A stretch of 64,000 nucleotides of DNA, from the NCBI RefSeq assembly GCF_048564905.1, contig NC_133006.1, positions 26,347,501 to 26,411,500 of the forward strand, written 5' to 3'. A program made the translations under genes and the position numbers. This document shows, one piece after another, positions 24,119-36,064 of the stretch. This stretch comes from Vicugna pacos. Lineage: Eukaryota > Chordata > Mammalia > Artiodactyla > Camelidae. The notes beneath the pieces were generated by a model. The model ran no database searches, was not told the DNA's origin, and saw nothing but the letters and a program-made list of their open reading frames with translations. Positions within the stretch are counted from its first letter, which is position 1, and every line of letters starts with the position of its first letter.

Positions 24119-25230
24119 ACCACGTGGCACAAGTTTTTCAGAATCCCTAAAATATGTCTGTCCAGATGGTTTCTACTTTGATAATACTCATCTTTCCTTT
24201 TAAAAATACAATCAAGCTTAAGCAGTCTTTTTAGGTACTAAATGTGTTCTATGTAATGATCTGGGTAGTTAGTTTCATGGGTTTAATAAATATGTACAAT
24301 CCATTGGGTTGTACATTTAAGACATTATGATATTATTCTGTGCACATCCCAAAATAAAAACCGTACCGGTATCCCATGTCCACCTCTCCAAGTATTATAC
24401 AGCTAGGGTGAACCCTCTGGATTACACCGATTTCCTCCGGTCCCCTTTAATTACCTTCTCCTTTCTCTCTCAAAAGTCTCTAGGTTTGCTCGATAAATGA
24501 TATGGTACCGTAAATACAGACAACTGGGTTGAAGAGGACCCCAAAGTTGTAAACAGAGCCATATCCAGTGCATTTTGGTACCATTGTGATTCTCCTTTCT
24601 GAAAATCTAATGAGAAACAGTGTATATTCATAGCTCTGATGATGAAATATGTGGAGTGGTGTGTGTCTGTGTAAATCTTAGTTGGATAAATAATTCTGGT
24701 GATTCATATGATAGAGCAATTAAAGTGAAACAAAAACCCCTAAAACTTTTAAATGCAAATGTAAATATTCTTTTTTCAAAGAAAATCATCAAATATCAAG
24801 GTTCAACAGAGATTGCCTCATGCTGTTTCTTGTGCCTAAGGCAGAAATAGACACAAATGGGGAATATGCTAACTTGTCTAGAGAGAAAAGGCTTTCTTTG
24901 GCAATATACTTAAGGAAAAGTTTAGGTGGATTTCTCTATAAAATGTCTGTGCTTATTTCCACAAATTTATACAAAACTATATTATTTCTACAAAACTATA
25001 TAATTGAAAAAATTTCAAGTTGTTCTTCAAATGGCAATTGCCAATGCCTTCTATTAGGAAGACCGAGAGCACATAGTTGATACTGAACTCAGTAATTAAA
25101 CCCCTTTCCATGGGAAACTAAGAAAATATTATCCAGTAACTTGACATGTTCCTAACCCAATACAGAATTAGCAGCTGGAGAGGAGGGATCCTAGGAAGTG
25201 GAGTTTCTCTTGACATTGTCAAATGTCCTC
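24119..25230. repeat. Paralogous block B (5' flank of tRNA-Tyr copy 2)
   Basis: Diverged counterpart of 19577-20540, with matching landmarks in the same order and orientation relative to the tRNA-Tyr gene. No protein gene lies within it. Confidence 0.6.
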
Positions 25231-25555
25231 CTGTCTGTGCCTTGAATATAAGATGGAAAACAACAGATATGTCAAAGAGTTGTGAAATTTCAGGATGATG
25301 CTGGATTCAATTGCTGCTACAGAAATTCTCTATTGCCATGCAGAAGTATTCCTGGGATGATACTTAGAGGAACAGGAAACTCCCAGAAAGGAAACAGAAA
25401 AGACAAGTCCACTTTTTTCCCTCCTCCTCCAGCCTTGCATCCTGCCTCTAGCTTTCCTTTTGGCAAAGCCTAACATGGAGCCACGTAGTAAATCAGCAGA
25501 GTGGTTTAGAGTCCCACCTCTTTTCTCACAAGACAGATTAAAGAAGGGTGAGTGG

Positions 25556-25810
25556 CTTGGTCTGCTCAGGGTGCTATGACAAAATATCACAGACTGAGTG
25601 GCTTAAATAACAGAAATTCATTTTCTCACAGTTCTGGAGTCTAGGATGTCCAAGATTAAGATGACAGCCATTCAGCTCCTGGTGAGAACTGTTAGTTTTG
25701 AGAGAGAGAACTCTCTGGTGTCTCCCCTAATGAGAATAGTAATCCTATGGGATCAGGACCCCACCCTCATGACCTCATTCATCGAAATTACCTTGCTCGA
25801 AATCGAGGCT
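25556..25810 (-). mobile_element. MaLR-type LTR fragment (MLT1/MST-like), ERVL class
   Basis: The plus strand shows the reverse complement of a MaLR LTR end: 'ggtctgctcagggtgctatg', 'gagtggcttaaataacag', 'cacagttctggagtctag', and then the 'accccaccctcatgacctca' word. It is an ancient solo fossil with no coding interior. Confidence 0.65.
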
Positions 25811-26369
25811 ACAGAAGCCAGAATGAAGGGAGAAATTAACTGGGACTCGTGCTCCCTCATGGTCTTGTGCCCACTGACTGTGGTGTTTTAAAAAGCCAGA
25901 CAGAAAGCGAATCTTAGGGGATATTCGCAGGAACTCTGCAGAATCTGTTTCCAGGACTAGCAGAGGCAACTGATCGAAAATTTAGGGGTGCAGGGATTGG
26001 CAGGAACTACTGAGATGGTCAAAAGCCGGGGCTCATTGTTTAAGAAACTTGATTTAGCCTTCCTGGATACACCTGCAATTTCCTTCAGATTCCCGGTTTC
26101 CGTAGATATAATCCCAGTGTTAAACTGTTGCCCAATCTCGAAGACAGGTGTTTCTGTGAACTCCACGCTCTGTTCCATCTGCACTAGCCAGTTTTCTCCA
26201 GATAGGGTCCAGCATCGTAGAACAGATTGTAGGTGGCGCGCCACGGGCTCTTTGATGACCCGAACTTCGTCCTGTTGGCTAACGCCAACAGCAAACTGTG
26301 GTAGCCCAGAGTTCTGAGCTACTTTCAGATATGAAAGTGAGTAATGGAGGCGGAAACGTTCACGAGGAC
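25811..26369. other. Unassigned sequence upstream of tRNA-Ala(AGC)
   Basis: Open frames exist on both strands but none has family features. No repeat is named. Confidence 0.35.
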
Positions 26370-26442
26370 GGGGAATTAGCTCAAATGGTAGAGCGCTCGC
26401 TTAGCATGCGAGAGGTAGCGGGATCGATGCCCGCATTCTCCA
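26370..26442 (+). tRNA. tRNA-Ala (anticodon AGC)
   Basis: 73 nt, intronless. The acceptor pairs GGGGAAT with ATTCTCC and the discriminator is A. The anticodon loop is TTAGCAT. The B box reads GATCGATGC where most have GTTCGANTC, a form known for Ala genes of this region. A four-T terminator follows at once. It lacks the SINE body and tail of the Ala-derived camelid repeats elsewhere in the window, so it is a gene and not a SINE. Confidence 0.93.
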
Positions 26443-27162
26443 GTTTTATGTTCTGCATACACTTGGCCTTTATTCCCATGCGTCTATAAATAAATGCCTT
26501 GCTAAAACATTACCAGATAAGAAGGGCCCATGTAATACTGATGACCTCTCCTTCAAGACCTATGTACCCTGAGCTCATTTGTCTCCAGTGATAGAAAAGG
26601 CAAGGTTAGATTCTTTGGGATTTCTCTCTCGTTTTGCAGATTTGAATTTTGGTCTCTGCAGGTGGATTTGCAAATCTACACTTCAACTTTTTATGTATTA
26701 ATACTACATTTTTCATTCTCAGAATCTATTTCCCTCATGTCTGACCTACTGAAGACAACCTCAAGTTCTTACAACTGGAACAAATGATTTCCATTTCTTG
26801 ATGAACTTATGAAGAGCCAAAGCATAGGTAGGTATGACTGAGGTTTCTTTTTATGTTCACTCTTCCTCTTCTGGAGTCAACTGGCTGTTTCTACGGAGGT
26901 GGTGGAGCTGCTGCCACCACTGACACTGGAATATTGCAGAATATGGTCCAGTCATGGGAGGGAAATTGAAATCCTTGGTGCCTTGGCGAGAAGCTCAGTC
27001 TAGGACTAACTTTGCATCTAAGGCCCAAATGTTATCTCGGAAAAGAAAATTGGACCATTTTCCTTGTTTAATCTTTTGCCCTCAATTCGCTTTCAAAGAG
27101 CAAGGGAGCTACCAGTTTAGACCACTTTCCAGACCTTAATACGAGTAGTTTCCAATGTGTTT
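26443..27162. other. Unassigned intergenic sequence
   Basis: No gene or nameable repeat is seen. Confidence 0.35.
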
Positions 27163-27290
27163 TAGGCAGTGGCTTTCAAACCACTAACTGAGTTTGAGAG
27201 TGGCTAATTCAACAAGCCTGGGCTTTAGGTTCTGTGTTAAGCCTCCAGGTGGTTCTGATACACACCAAAGTTTGAGAATCGCTTAAAGAA
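27163..27290. mobile_element. MER5-type hAT remnant
   Basis: The ends 'agtggctttcaaacc' and 'tttgagaatcgctt' are imperfect terminal inverted repeats typical of MER5-related elements. Confidence 0.45.
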
Positions 27291-27589
27291 TAAAAGTTGT
27301 GAAGCATGGGAAGGAAAATACAAGAAATTGCCAGGCACAAAATCCTTAGACAATTCTTCATTATTTTGGTTTTATATCTTCGTAGTTGAGAACTCTTCCG
27401 TAGATAATCAGGATCTCACTATTCAGACAGAGTAGAAGTGGGGTTAATACATTTTAATGAGATTGGCTCTAAATTGGCAAATACTTTCTATTGTTAAGAG
27501 AGAACTCTACCTCTTGAGCTAATTCCCAAAGTGGGTAAAAAATTCCATCAGTTTTCCCATTGTCTATTTTTTTTTTCTAAAAGTTTTCT

Positions 27590-27757
27590 CTTCTGTAGTG
27601 GTTCTCGAACCTTGCAACACATTAAAAATCACCTGGGAGCTTTTACAGCTACTAGTCCGGGGTCCCACCTCCAAATTGGCGCAAGTATAGGCGCTTTGTG
27701 AAATAGCCCCAGGTGATTCTGACATGCACCCACTTTTCTCAGCCATGGTTGAGAACC
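27590..27757 (+). mobile_element. MER5A-like hAT-Charlie remnant
   Basis: The ends 'tagtggttctcgaacc' and 'ggttgagaacca' are inverted repeats. The interior has 'aatcacctgggagctttta' and 'ccccaggtgattctgac', the usual MER5A words. It is non-autonomous and ancient. Confidence 0.75.
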
Positions 27758-27878
27758 ATCTTTACATAATTAAACGGAGAATGGGGAGTAGTGCCAGGAG
27801 CTGTGGGTGGCTGTCAGTAATTGAGCATCCGCCTGGGGAAAAAAACAAAAACCTTCGGAGAGACTCAGGACTCTAAAA

Positions 27879-27893
27879 CCACCAGAGGGCGCG
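27879..27893 (+). promoter_or_regulatory. Strong CTCF-type motif
   Basis: CCACCAGAGGGCGCG matches the CTCF core consensus, in the same orientation as the site at 22863. It lies between tRNA-Ala(AGC) and tRNA-Tyr copy 3. Confidence 0.65.
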
Positions 27894-28285
27894 CGTGGCC
27901 CACCAATTACTATCCGTTGGTGAGCGTTATTCCTACCAGGCCGCCCCTCCCAACGTCGTACGAACCCAAGTGGTGTGGCGACTTGTCTCTGGGCTCCTAG
28001 CTTAGTGGACCATCTCTGGTCGCCTTGTCAGAGCTTGGGACTTCTCTGAGGCACCAGCTCTTTATGAACTATAGGAGTGATGCTTGATTGCGCGTATTAG
28101 TAATTCCTACGGAGAATAATAATTTTGAAAATTAGATTCGCTGCACAATGAGATTAGTCTTGAACAGACGTACAGTGAGAATATATGTAATTGAGGATAT
28201 ATGTAATTGCCTCAGATCTTTTTAAAGGTGGAGATGGGATTGGGGGGAACCACAAAACGGAAAAAAATAAACAAAAAACGCGAAC

Positions 28286-28373
28286 TCCTTCGAGCCGGAT
28301 TCGAACCAGCGACCTAAGGATGCCTGAACGCTTCCTCTACAGTCCTCCGCTCTACCAACTGAGCTATCGAAGG
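28286..28373 (-). tRNA. tRNA-Tyr (anticodon GTA), copy 3, with intron
   Basis: 88 nt with a 15-nt intron (AGGAAGCGTTCAGGC) at the standard site. The exons match copies 1 and 2, but the intron is unrelated in sequence. A six-T terminator follows on the minus strand. The flanks do not show the paralogy seen around copies 1 and 2. Confidence 0.95.
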
Positions 28374-30454
28374 AATCACACGCTCGTAGTTCCCCGCAGA
28401 CGATGCCATCTCTGCGCGAGGTTGGGAGACCTTTGGTGTTTGCTGTTTTACTCACTTTTATTTGATAGGTCTGTTCTAGTCGCCTCTACGTGTTTTGTAA
28501 TCCGGCATCCCTTCACAGGACCACCGCCCTGGACCAAGGAGAAAACGGTAGCACCCACTGGTTTGCAAAAGGAAAACAAAATAATGAGGCACGAGGAATT
28601 GAAAAAAATTTAGCAATGAGTGTCTTACCGTGGTGAATGAATTTAAATGACCAGTTTTAAACAGGATTTGGAGTACTTTAATTTGTAATTTGAACAGCTA
28701 ATTAGAGAAGGAGAGGAAGAAGGAAACAAGCATAGGGTTAAACTCATCAAAGCCATATGGAAAATTTGTTAGTTGATATTAGTCCCTGTAGATAAACCAG
28801 ACTGTCCCACTAATTCTAAACTCAGCAAAAACCTGTCGATGAGGAGCTAAAACAATATTTTAAAAATTATCTATCTGAATACAAGGTGTCCCCTTGTGCA
28901 AGTAGAACATTGAGACCAGCATTCACTCATCTATGCTTTTCAAAAAGGAAAATGCATGACTCACACAAATGTAAAAAAATACTTGTCAAAAGATTTATTT
29001 AACTCATTAATGAGAACCCCAAAAGGATGGTAAAACTGGTTCAAGTTATTTACAGTCACTGAGAGAAGGAATGCTGTAGTTAACATTGCTAAATGAGATA
29101 TAGAAGTGGAAAATTCCCCGCAAGGCAATAAAACTGTTACTTTTTCTACAGGGCAGAAAACAACTACATCTTTATCAAAGTTTCAACTGCACCATTATTA
29201 TTATATACATTTACTCTTACAGGGTTGAAAATACCCTAATCAATAAACAGTTAAAACAAAGGTACTGACTAATAAAGCAGGCAATCCCCCTCCACCCCCC
29301 GAAGACATTTGACAATATGAGGAAATAATTTTGATTGTCACAATTGAGGAGGTGCTACTAGCATGTAATGGGCAAAGGCAAGGAATGTTACTAAACATCC
29401 TACAATGCACAGGACAGGCCTGACAATAGAGAATTATCTAGTCCAAAATGTCAATATTTGAGGTTAAGAAACCATGCCCTAGAGAATAAAAATATTTCTT
29501 GGACAGATCTCTTTTAAAATTCTGTAGGATCGTCTAGGGTGACAATGAAAAGATATGAAGCCCTTTTTTGGTTTTGGTTTTGGTTTGTTTGGCTAGTTGG
29601 TTTATTTTTGCCTATTTCCAAGTTTCAGATTTGTTTTTTAAATCTAAAGGCCGAAAAGTCTGGCAAATACAATAAATTTATATTTTGAAGTTACTATAAA
29701 GTTTTGAAGTTATTATAAATGAAGTTTATTCTATTTTTTATCCTTTGAAGTATTTAAAAAATGTGATACGTACTTTTCATAATCTGTCACTCTCCATCTA
29801 CAACTTTCCCTAATCATTCATATTCATTTTTCTAAAGCTCTGAGTTTTAAAAACCATCTTAGTATTTTCTAAATCTCTTAATTTCTACAACTACCACCTC
29901 ATTTAGACCTCTTCTCCACAGGATTGTGGAATGGATCGTGTCTGACAGTGAGAAATTGTAATAGGGAAAAACATATTTGACTCCATATTGGATCTGTTTC
30001 TCCTAATTTTAATCTTTGTTCATTGCTTTTGCTACAAGTTAAGAATTTTTGTCTGAAATACACAGGATAGCCCATTCTCAAGGTTCTGAGCTTTAAAGGT
30101 GTAACACTTCTCCATTTATATAGAGAATAAAAAGTGAAGAACAGAGAATAATATTTGTCTTGCTGGAGGTTTACAGGAACATCATGACCTCACCTCCATG
30201 GACAACTGCAAACAATGGATTCTGACATCAAGAGTTTGCAACAACCAATCACATCCCCTCCCCTTTTAATATAAAAGATGCCTGAATTCTAACTTGGGTA
30301 AAATGTTACTTTGGGGCATTAGTCCACCATCTTCTCGGTCTGCTGGCTTTCCAAACAGTTGCTGCCCCTTGCCCCAGCAGCTTGTCTCTGGATTTATTGG
30401 CCTGCCATATGGCGAGGAGTATGAGCTTGAACTTGGTAACATGTACACAATAGT
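28374..30454. other. Unassigned AT-rich intergenic sequence
   Basis: No gene is recognised across about 2 kb. Some stretches (29200-29500) may be decayed repeat but cannot be named. Confidence 0.35.
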
Positions 30455-30565
30455 GACTTTAATAATTCACAAACATGTATTGAGCACTGACCATTCTAGG
30501 CACCAGGTAAGTGCCAGGAATACACAGAAGTAAAGAAGACAATCTCTGTCCCCCAAAATTGTCAA
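30455..30565 (-). repeat. LINE-2 3'-end fragment
   Basis: The plus strand shows the reverse complement of the LINE-2 terminus: 'catgtattgagcactgacca', 'aggcaccaggtaagtgccag', and then 'caatctctgtcccc'. Confidence 0.6.
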
Positions 30566-30742
30566 AATTGAAAAGCCCAAAGAATAAGTTTGAGTTAGTC
30601 ATGGAGGCAAAAATTTTTCAACTTTGAAGGCTTTGACTCAGAGTGTTTGGTATTTAAGTTAATGGGACCTTTCTGGCCGTTGGTGATTTAGGTCATACTT
30701 TATGATGAAAGTATATTCTGCTAATGTAAATATTTATCTTTT

Positions 30743-30880
30743 AGAAAAAGTCCTGAAACTCTTTGAACTTGAGTGCAGATGATTATGAAAATATGTGCTT
30801 GGATACTATATTGAAAATGATTAGGCAAGACAAAGCTGAATTAATCATACTTGCCAACAACTGCCCTGCCTTAGGGAAGG
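30743..30880 (+). pseudogene. RPL30P: RPL30 processed pseudogene fragment
   Basis: The reading [21 protein letters not shown] is nearly identical to residues about 36-58 of ribosomal protein L30 (human [20 protein letters not shown]). Alignment extends upstream through 'gaaaaagtcctg' (the AAKKTKKSLE region) and 'gattatgaaaatatgtgc', with small internal deletions. It is 5' and 3' truncated and joins the equivalents of several RPL30 exons without introns, so it is a decayed retrocopy. The open frame continuing to 31140 is not RPL30-related. Confidence 0.75.
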
Positions 30881-31254
30881 TCATTCCTCTGGTATGCTAT
30901 CTAGATTGGTTGCAAATGTCTAACCTGAAGATCATCATAAGATGGTTAAAATGCATCTTGTACCTATCAACAGACATCAGTATTTCGAGCAGTTTTTCAG
31001 AGAAAAAGTTTATCAATTTTTTCCTTGAGTTTTTTGTTAATTTGTTCGCAGCTTCTCTTTCCTCCATGATTTTTGGAAAAGATATTGTATACCAGAAGTT
31101 TAAAGTGAGGGGGGAGAAAGGAAAAGCCAAAAAGAACTAGGAATGTTTAAAAAAAGGTAAATGGTAAAGTCTACGAAACTTTACTGGACATGCTGGATAA
31201 CCATCAGGGAAAAAAATCTAACATTTCCAAGTACCTGACATGTGCTAGTCATTA

Positions 31255-31380
31255 CATACCCTTCACTGACTGAGGTCAGGAACTTTCTATCCTGTTGTGT
31301 CCATAGTTAGCTCTCAAGTAGGTAGCATAGTGCCTTGCCTGTGGCAAGGTCTTAATAAGTAACTATTGTTAATGTTTAAT
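31255..31380 (+). repeat. LINE-2/MIR-like fragment
   Basis: The words 'agtgccttgcctgtggcaag' and 'aataagtaactatt' resemble the shared 3' tail of LINE-2 and MIR. Confidence 0.4.
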
Positions 31381-31872
31381 AAAGAAATTTTATTGAGTAT
31401 AAGAATGATCATATCTAGTTCTCATAACACCATATGAGGTGAAGATTAATATCAAAGAGGTAATTTGTCCAAGATTTTATTTCTACTAAGAGAAGAAGTC
31501 ATGGTCCTTTCTGACATCAGATGTGTCCATTTGATACCTTCACCTGCTGATGCTGCATACAGCTTGCCTGCAGTGAAGGGAATCAGGTAACTTTGTTGAC
31601 TCTTCCGGAGTCACCCTTAGAGCGTTCAGAGTTGGATCCCAGAAACATTTTGTGGTCTATCAATACAGGTCAGTGAGAATGAGGGGAAGAGGAAAGATGT
31701 AGTGAAAATGGATGGAAATCATGCTAATAATTTCAGAATGCTCATATTTTTTGTGTCTGATGTCATCTTATTTCTGAAACAAAAACAGGAAAAATCTAGA
31801 ATTCCATAGTCCCTGTCGGGCCAAGAAGAATCATATATTCTCCTAGGTTAATGGGAAAACAGCTTTTCATGT

Positions 31873-31945
31873 GCCCGGCTAGCTCAGTCGGTAGAGCATG
31901 AGACTCTTAATCTCAGGGTCGTGGGTTCGAGCCCCACGTTGGGCG
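31873..31945 (+). tRNA. tRNA-Lys (anticodon CTT)
   Basis: 73 nt, intronless. The acceptor pairs GCCCGGC with GTTGGGC, the discriminator is G, and the anticodon loop is ACTCTTAATCT in the Lys context. It has a canonical A box and GGTTCGAGCCC B box. A long T-run terminator begins 5 nt downstream. Confidence 0.95.
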
Positions 31946-33172
31946 GAGCCTTTTTTTTCTTTTCCTTTTCCTTTTTCTTTTTTAACGTTTGGATACTTCT
32001 CTCAACTACATTACTGAACCCTCATAATCTCCAAAACGAGACCTCTTCACCGTCGTCAACAAGAGAAACTTTCAGGCCCAACACTTAAGTACTGAATGAT
32101 GGCATCTCGGTGAGCTCTGAACTATTCCTACCAGCTCTGTGACTCTTGAAGAATTCCGCCTCATGGCCCCCTGACGGAAATACATTTTTCCTGGTTTGTT
32201 AGAGCTTAAGGGTGACTCCAACTCCGGCAAGGGCAGAACTCCAGAACTGGTTGCCAATGTGGCTTTAAGCACAGTCCCAAAGGGCCCAAGTCCTTGAGCC
32301 CAAACACAGCTCTGGGCCTTCTCCGAAGCCCACTGAGACGTCCCTCTTTTGTTTCTATCACCTGTCAACTCTATCCCCTCTTGCCATGCCATGTGGACGT
32401 GGCCCTGAAGAAATTCCCTGCGGTTTTCTCCCTCCTTTTCAGGCCCCTTATGGTTGTTCATTTGTTGTCCTTATCCACAATCAAGGCTTACGCACACAGC
32501 AAAGGGAGGTGGGAAGAAGCGTTGCGATTGTATTTTAATATAAAATATTTGACAACCATTGGAATAAAGGATCCAGTGTGTTTTGTTTACCACGTTGGTT
32601 ATAATAGATGCTAGACATCTGTTTAAAGAGTGTACCAACAGTACGCTCCAGGAACAGAGGGAAATTGTCCCTTCTCCATGAAGAAGCAGAACACCTATCT
32701 CCTAAATTATAGGAGAATGTGCAACGCTATACAAAGGAGGAAAGCCGAAATAACTTGTACAAAGATTTTCAGCATCCCAACTCTAGTTCGGTATTTGATT
32801 TCCCCGTTTAAACCCATTTCTTTGATGTAATGAATGAATGATGAACATTGAATTAAGATGTGACCATCGTCTTATACATTTTATATGATCACAGCCATGG
32901 AGTCGAAACTTCTAGAGTAAGTAGCAACATTTGCCTTTTCAGGAGTCATTTTAGAGCTGATGGAAAACTGAGTAAGAGCCCAAACTGAAAAGCACTTGTC
33001 TCTCTTAATTAGAAGAGTTATCAAGTTACTTATTGGAATCGAGTGCGTATACAGTCTACACATTTCTATACAAAACTGTAACAGTTTAACAGCAGCTGTA
33101 TCAGTTTCTGTTGTGAGTTTAACGGTAATAAATGTTAAATAGAGAGGATAGGCAACGATGGAAAAACGCTTC
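31946..33172. other. Unassigned intergenic sequence
   Basis: No gene or nameable repeat is seen between tRNA-Lys(CTT) and tRNA-Pro. Confidence 0.35.
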
Positions 33173-33244
33173 GGGCTCGTCCGGGATTTGAACCCGGGAC
33201 CTCTCGCACCCTAAGCGAGAATCATACCCCTAGACCAACGAGCC
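33173..33244 (-). tRNA. tRNA-Pro (anticodon AGG)
   Basis: 72 nt, intronless. The acceptor pairs GGCTCGT with ACGAGCC and the discriminator is C. The anticodon is AGG within CTTAGGGTG, and the B box is GGTTCAAATCC. It is the same as the mammalian consensus as I recall it. A five-T terminator follows on the minus strand. Confidence 0.95.
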
Positions 33245-34413
33245 ACCTGGATGAATAGTTTTTCTCCTCACTAAAGATACCAAAATTTAGTGAATTTCTC
33301 TGCTTAAAAAAAAATTTTTTTTTGCTTCCTTTATAGACATATACAACTGTAAACTACATTTTTCTTTCTCTCTGTCTCTCTTCCCCTTCCTATCTTCTTT
33401 CCTATTTTTAAAAACTATACCAACTTGACTCTCAGAACTTCCCTGAATTTTCCCCAACCCAGTCCTTCGAAGGACTGTAAAAAGCCTTATTTCTCAAGGG
33501 TCGCTGACCCATCCTTTGTAAGAAACAAACGTGACGTTATTATAAATGCAGAAATCTGTAGTCTTTCTGAAATCTATTGAGTCAAAGTCCCTAGGAGGCG
33601 AGGCCTAATAAGTTGCCTAACTCATCTTGGCTTGATCTCAGTACTAGCCGAGGAAAATAGTGAAAAACAGGTGAAAATTCACTCAACAGAATATAAAGCT
33701 GTAAAGTCGTGGATAAATAAGGGAAATTAGTTGTACAAGAAACAAGGGGCTACATAAATAGGGTTTTGAAAGTCTGTTTGGTGGGAAATGAGACTGATTT
33801 AAGAGGTGTAACATCAAGAAATGGACGGAGCAGAGAGACAGCTGGCATCGGTCAACCAGGACCAACTGGTTGGTGACAGAGGACAAAGTAGATTATGGAA
33901 AAGGGCTTAGTCCTTTCTCACTTGAGATATCAAAGTAACAACGCTTCTCTCAAGATGAGATTTCCTCCCTTCATATGAGGGATGATCTACCCTAATAGGA
34001 ATCCTAAACTGAGCAATTGGAGATAAATGAGTACTCCCTTCCCAAAGTTGCCCCGGATCTCATTATGTTTTCAGACTACTTTAAGGGCAGTGTTTGGCCA
34101 CTAAACGGACTGCTGATAGTTTTTCCTTCTAGTGACTTTAATGACTCCTAAGGTGTCCTGCTGCTTTTCTGCTTCTCTAGGGCAAGTTGTTGAGCAGTCT
34201 GACTTACTCAAAGACGGATGCTCTAGACTTCCCTAGAATGATTTGCCCTTTAAACAAAATGTTGTTTGTGGAGATACAGCAGGCTTTCTTGTAGGTCAGT
34301 CCTAAAACAATTTATTATTTAATCATAAATAATAAATAACATTAATGTTATAAATAAATAATCATAAATAATAAGACCATTTGTTATTAATCACAGGGAT
34401 GTAAAATGAGCTG
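33245..34413. other. Unassigned intergenic sequence
   Basis: No gene is recognised. An AT-rich run of AATAAATAATC repeats lies at about 34310-34375. Confidence 0.35.
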
Positions 34414-34487
34414 TGGCCCGTACGGGGATCGAACCCGCGACCTTGGCGTTATTAGCACCACGCTCTAACCAACTGAGCTAACCGGCC
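34414..34487 (-). tRNA. tRNA-Ile (anticodon AAT)
   Basis: 74 nt, intronless. The acceptor pairs GGCCGGT with ACGGGCC (with a G-T pair), and the discriminator is A. The anticodon is AAT within GCTAATAAC, and the B box is GGTTCGATCCC. A four-T terminator follows within 10 nt on the minus strand. Confidence 0.95.
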
Positions 34488-35047
34488 AGCTGGTTGAGAC
34501 ACCGTTTGAGAACTTTAGCAAGAAATTATTCCCGTTCTTGATTCCCACCCCCCCCACTCCATTTCTTTCCGTTTTTCTTTCTTTTCTTTTATTTTTTGTA
34601 ATTGGAAACAGTATAGTACATCTGAGCTGCTGGATTCGCCTTCAACCAAAGCTTCATTCTTTTTCCAACATTTGTCCTACTTTTCAGTGCCATTAACTCA
34701 GCAACAATACCCCCTCCTCCACTTTCGAGGTTTTTAGGCCAAGATTATTTCTGCCTTTAAAGGACCCCCAGATACTTCAGCTATCGGTTCATTTAATTGG
34801 TCCTGGGCAAGTTGCCAGGTTGCTTCTCTTCGGCATTGCTTGTTTTTCTTCATTTTCAGTTTCATTCATTTCAGATAAAAATATCCCGAGATACCTCAAA
34901 ATTATCTAATTTCCCCCTGTACATATACAGTTGTATATACAGTGGCTAAAAGAGGACCGTAGAAAATTAGTTTAGAAGAGGATACATACTATGTATAACA
35001 ACTCTTGTTTTTAAAACACGATTTGTGATCGTGCAGGCAAAAGGGAC
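34488..35047. other. Unassigned spacer between tRNA-Ile and tRNA-Ala(CGC)
   Basis: Pyrimidine-rich runs near 34545-34600, with no gene or repeat named. Confidence 0.4.
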
Positions 35048-35119
35048 TGGAGATGCCGGGGATCGAACCCGGGGCCTCATACATGCGAAGCATGCGCTCT
35101 ACCACTGAGCTACATCCCC
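35048..35119 (-). tRNA. tRNA-Ala (anticodon CGC)
   Basis: 72 nt, intronless. The acceptor pairs GGGGATG with CATCTCC and the discriminator is A. The anticodon loop is TTCGCAT and the B box GGTTCGATCCC. It has a four-T terminator on the minus strand. It resembles the ancestor of the Ala-derived SINE, but it is complete and has no SINE tail. Confidence 0.94.
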
Positions 35120-35991
35120 GTCCTGCCAAGAGGTTGTTTGTAGCTCTCCCCAATTCTTTGAATCCGGTTTTGTTTTTTTTTTTTCTCTGTAGTTCTAAGA
35201 GTCTCAAACGTTTAAACTAAATTTCCTCTTACTTATTCAGCAAAATCTTGAACTGGTTAATGAGGCAGCATTCATCGGTATTCCAAGTGAAGGAGTCTTC
35301 CAGTCATCGGACATTTCTCAAGCACTTAGAGTCCGAAGGATGGAACTAACTATCCGGAAATTCGACGAGAAAAAGAGTGGAACTCGTCTTTAAAAACTTC
35401 TTTCCTTCTTTTTCCTCCTTTCTTTTCTTTTCTTTCTTTTTTTTTTTTTCCCTCTCCAAAGGCAGCTGAGACCCAAATCAAATCAAATCGCTCCCTCAGT
35501 CCCTTGACCTATACTCAGGTATCCAAAGTGTGGCCGAAATGTGATTAAATTATCCCTTTAAAGCATCAGCATTGGATCCACTTCCTTATGAAAGTGTTTT
35601 GTTTGGGCCCAAATGTAGAATACTTGACCTATTCCTCTGCGAAGCCTAGGAACTAAAGTCCAAATATTCGGTAGTTTTTGACTGCAGAATTCTATCTACT
35701 ACAGTATATATGTCATATAAAGATATAGTATCTATTTGTATATATATAAAATATAGCATATATACAAACTATAGAGAGAACGATGGAATTTGTGGGACAT
35801 TATAATTAATGTAATATGGTTATATCTCAGCCTTACACAAGACCTTCATTGTGGCTGAGTTTCTGTGCCACGCATTTTCTGAATATCGAGCTCTGAACAT
35901 GAACAACAGGTGAAATGTCTAAAATCCTTTTTTCATTCAAGTGTGTGGATAAATTGACTATGATTGCCATTTTAAGTATTTTTCACTGTGA
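35120..35991. other. Unassigned spacer
   Basis: A TTTC/T-rich run lies at about 35399-35455 and a TATA-rich stretch at 35700-35765. No gene is seen. Confidence 0.4.
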
Positions 35992-36064
35992 GCCCGGATA
36001 GCTCAGTCGGTAGAGCATCAGACTTTTAATCTGAGGGTCCAGGGTTCAAGTCCCTGTTCGGGCG
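35992..36064 (+). tRNA. tRNA-Lys (anticodon TTT)
   Basis: 73 nt, intronless. The acceptor pairs GCCCGGA with TTCGGGC and the discriminator is G. The anticodon loop is ACTTTTAATCT and the B box GGTTCAAGTCC. A four-T terminator follows within 10 nt. Confidence 0.95.

Noticed and set aside
28191-28613. 140-codon plus-strand open frame
   Set aside because: It reads straight through the antisense of tRNA-Tyr copy 3; the protein reading is a by-product of the tRNA gene.
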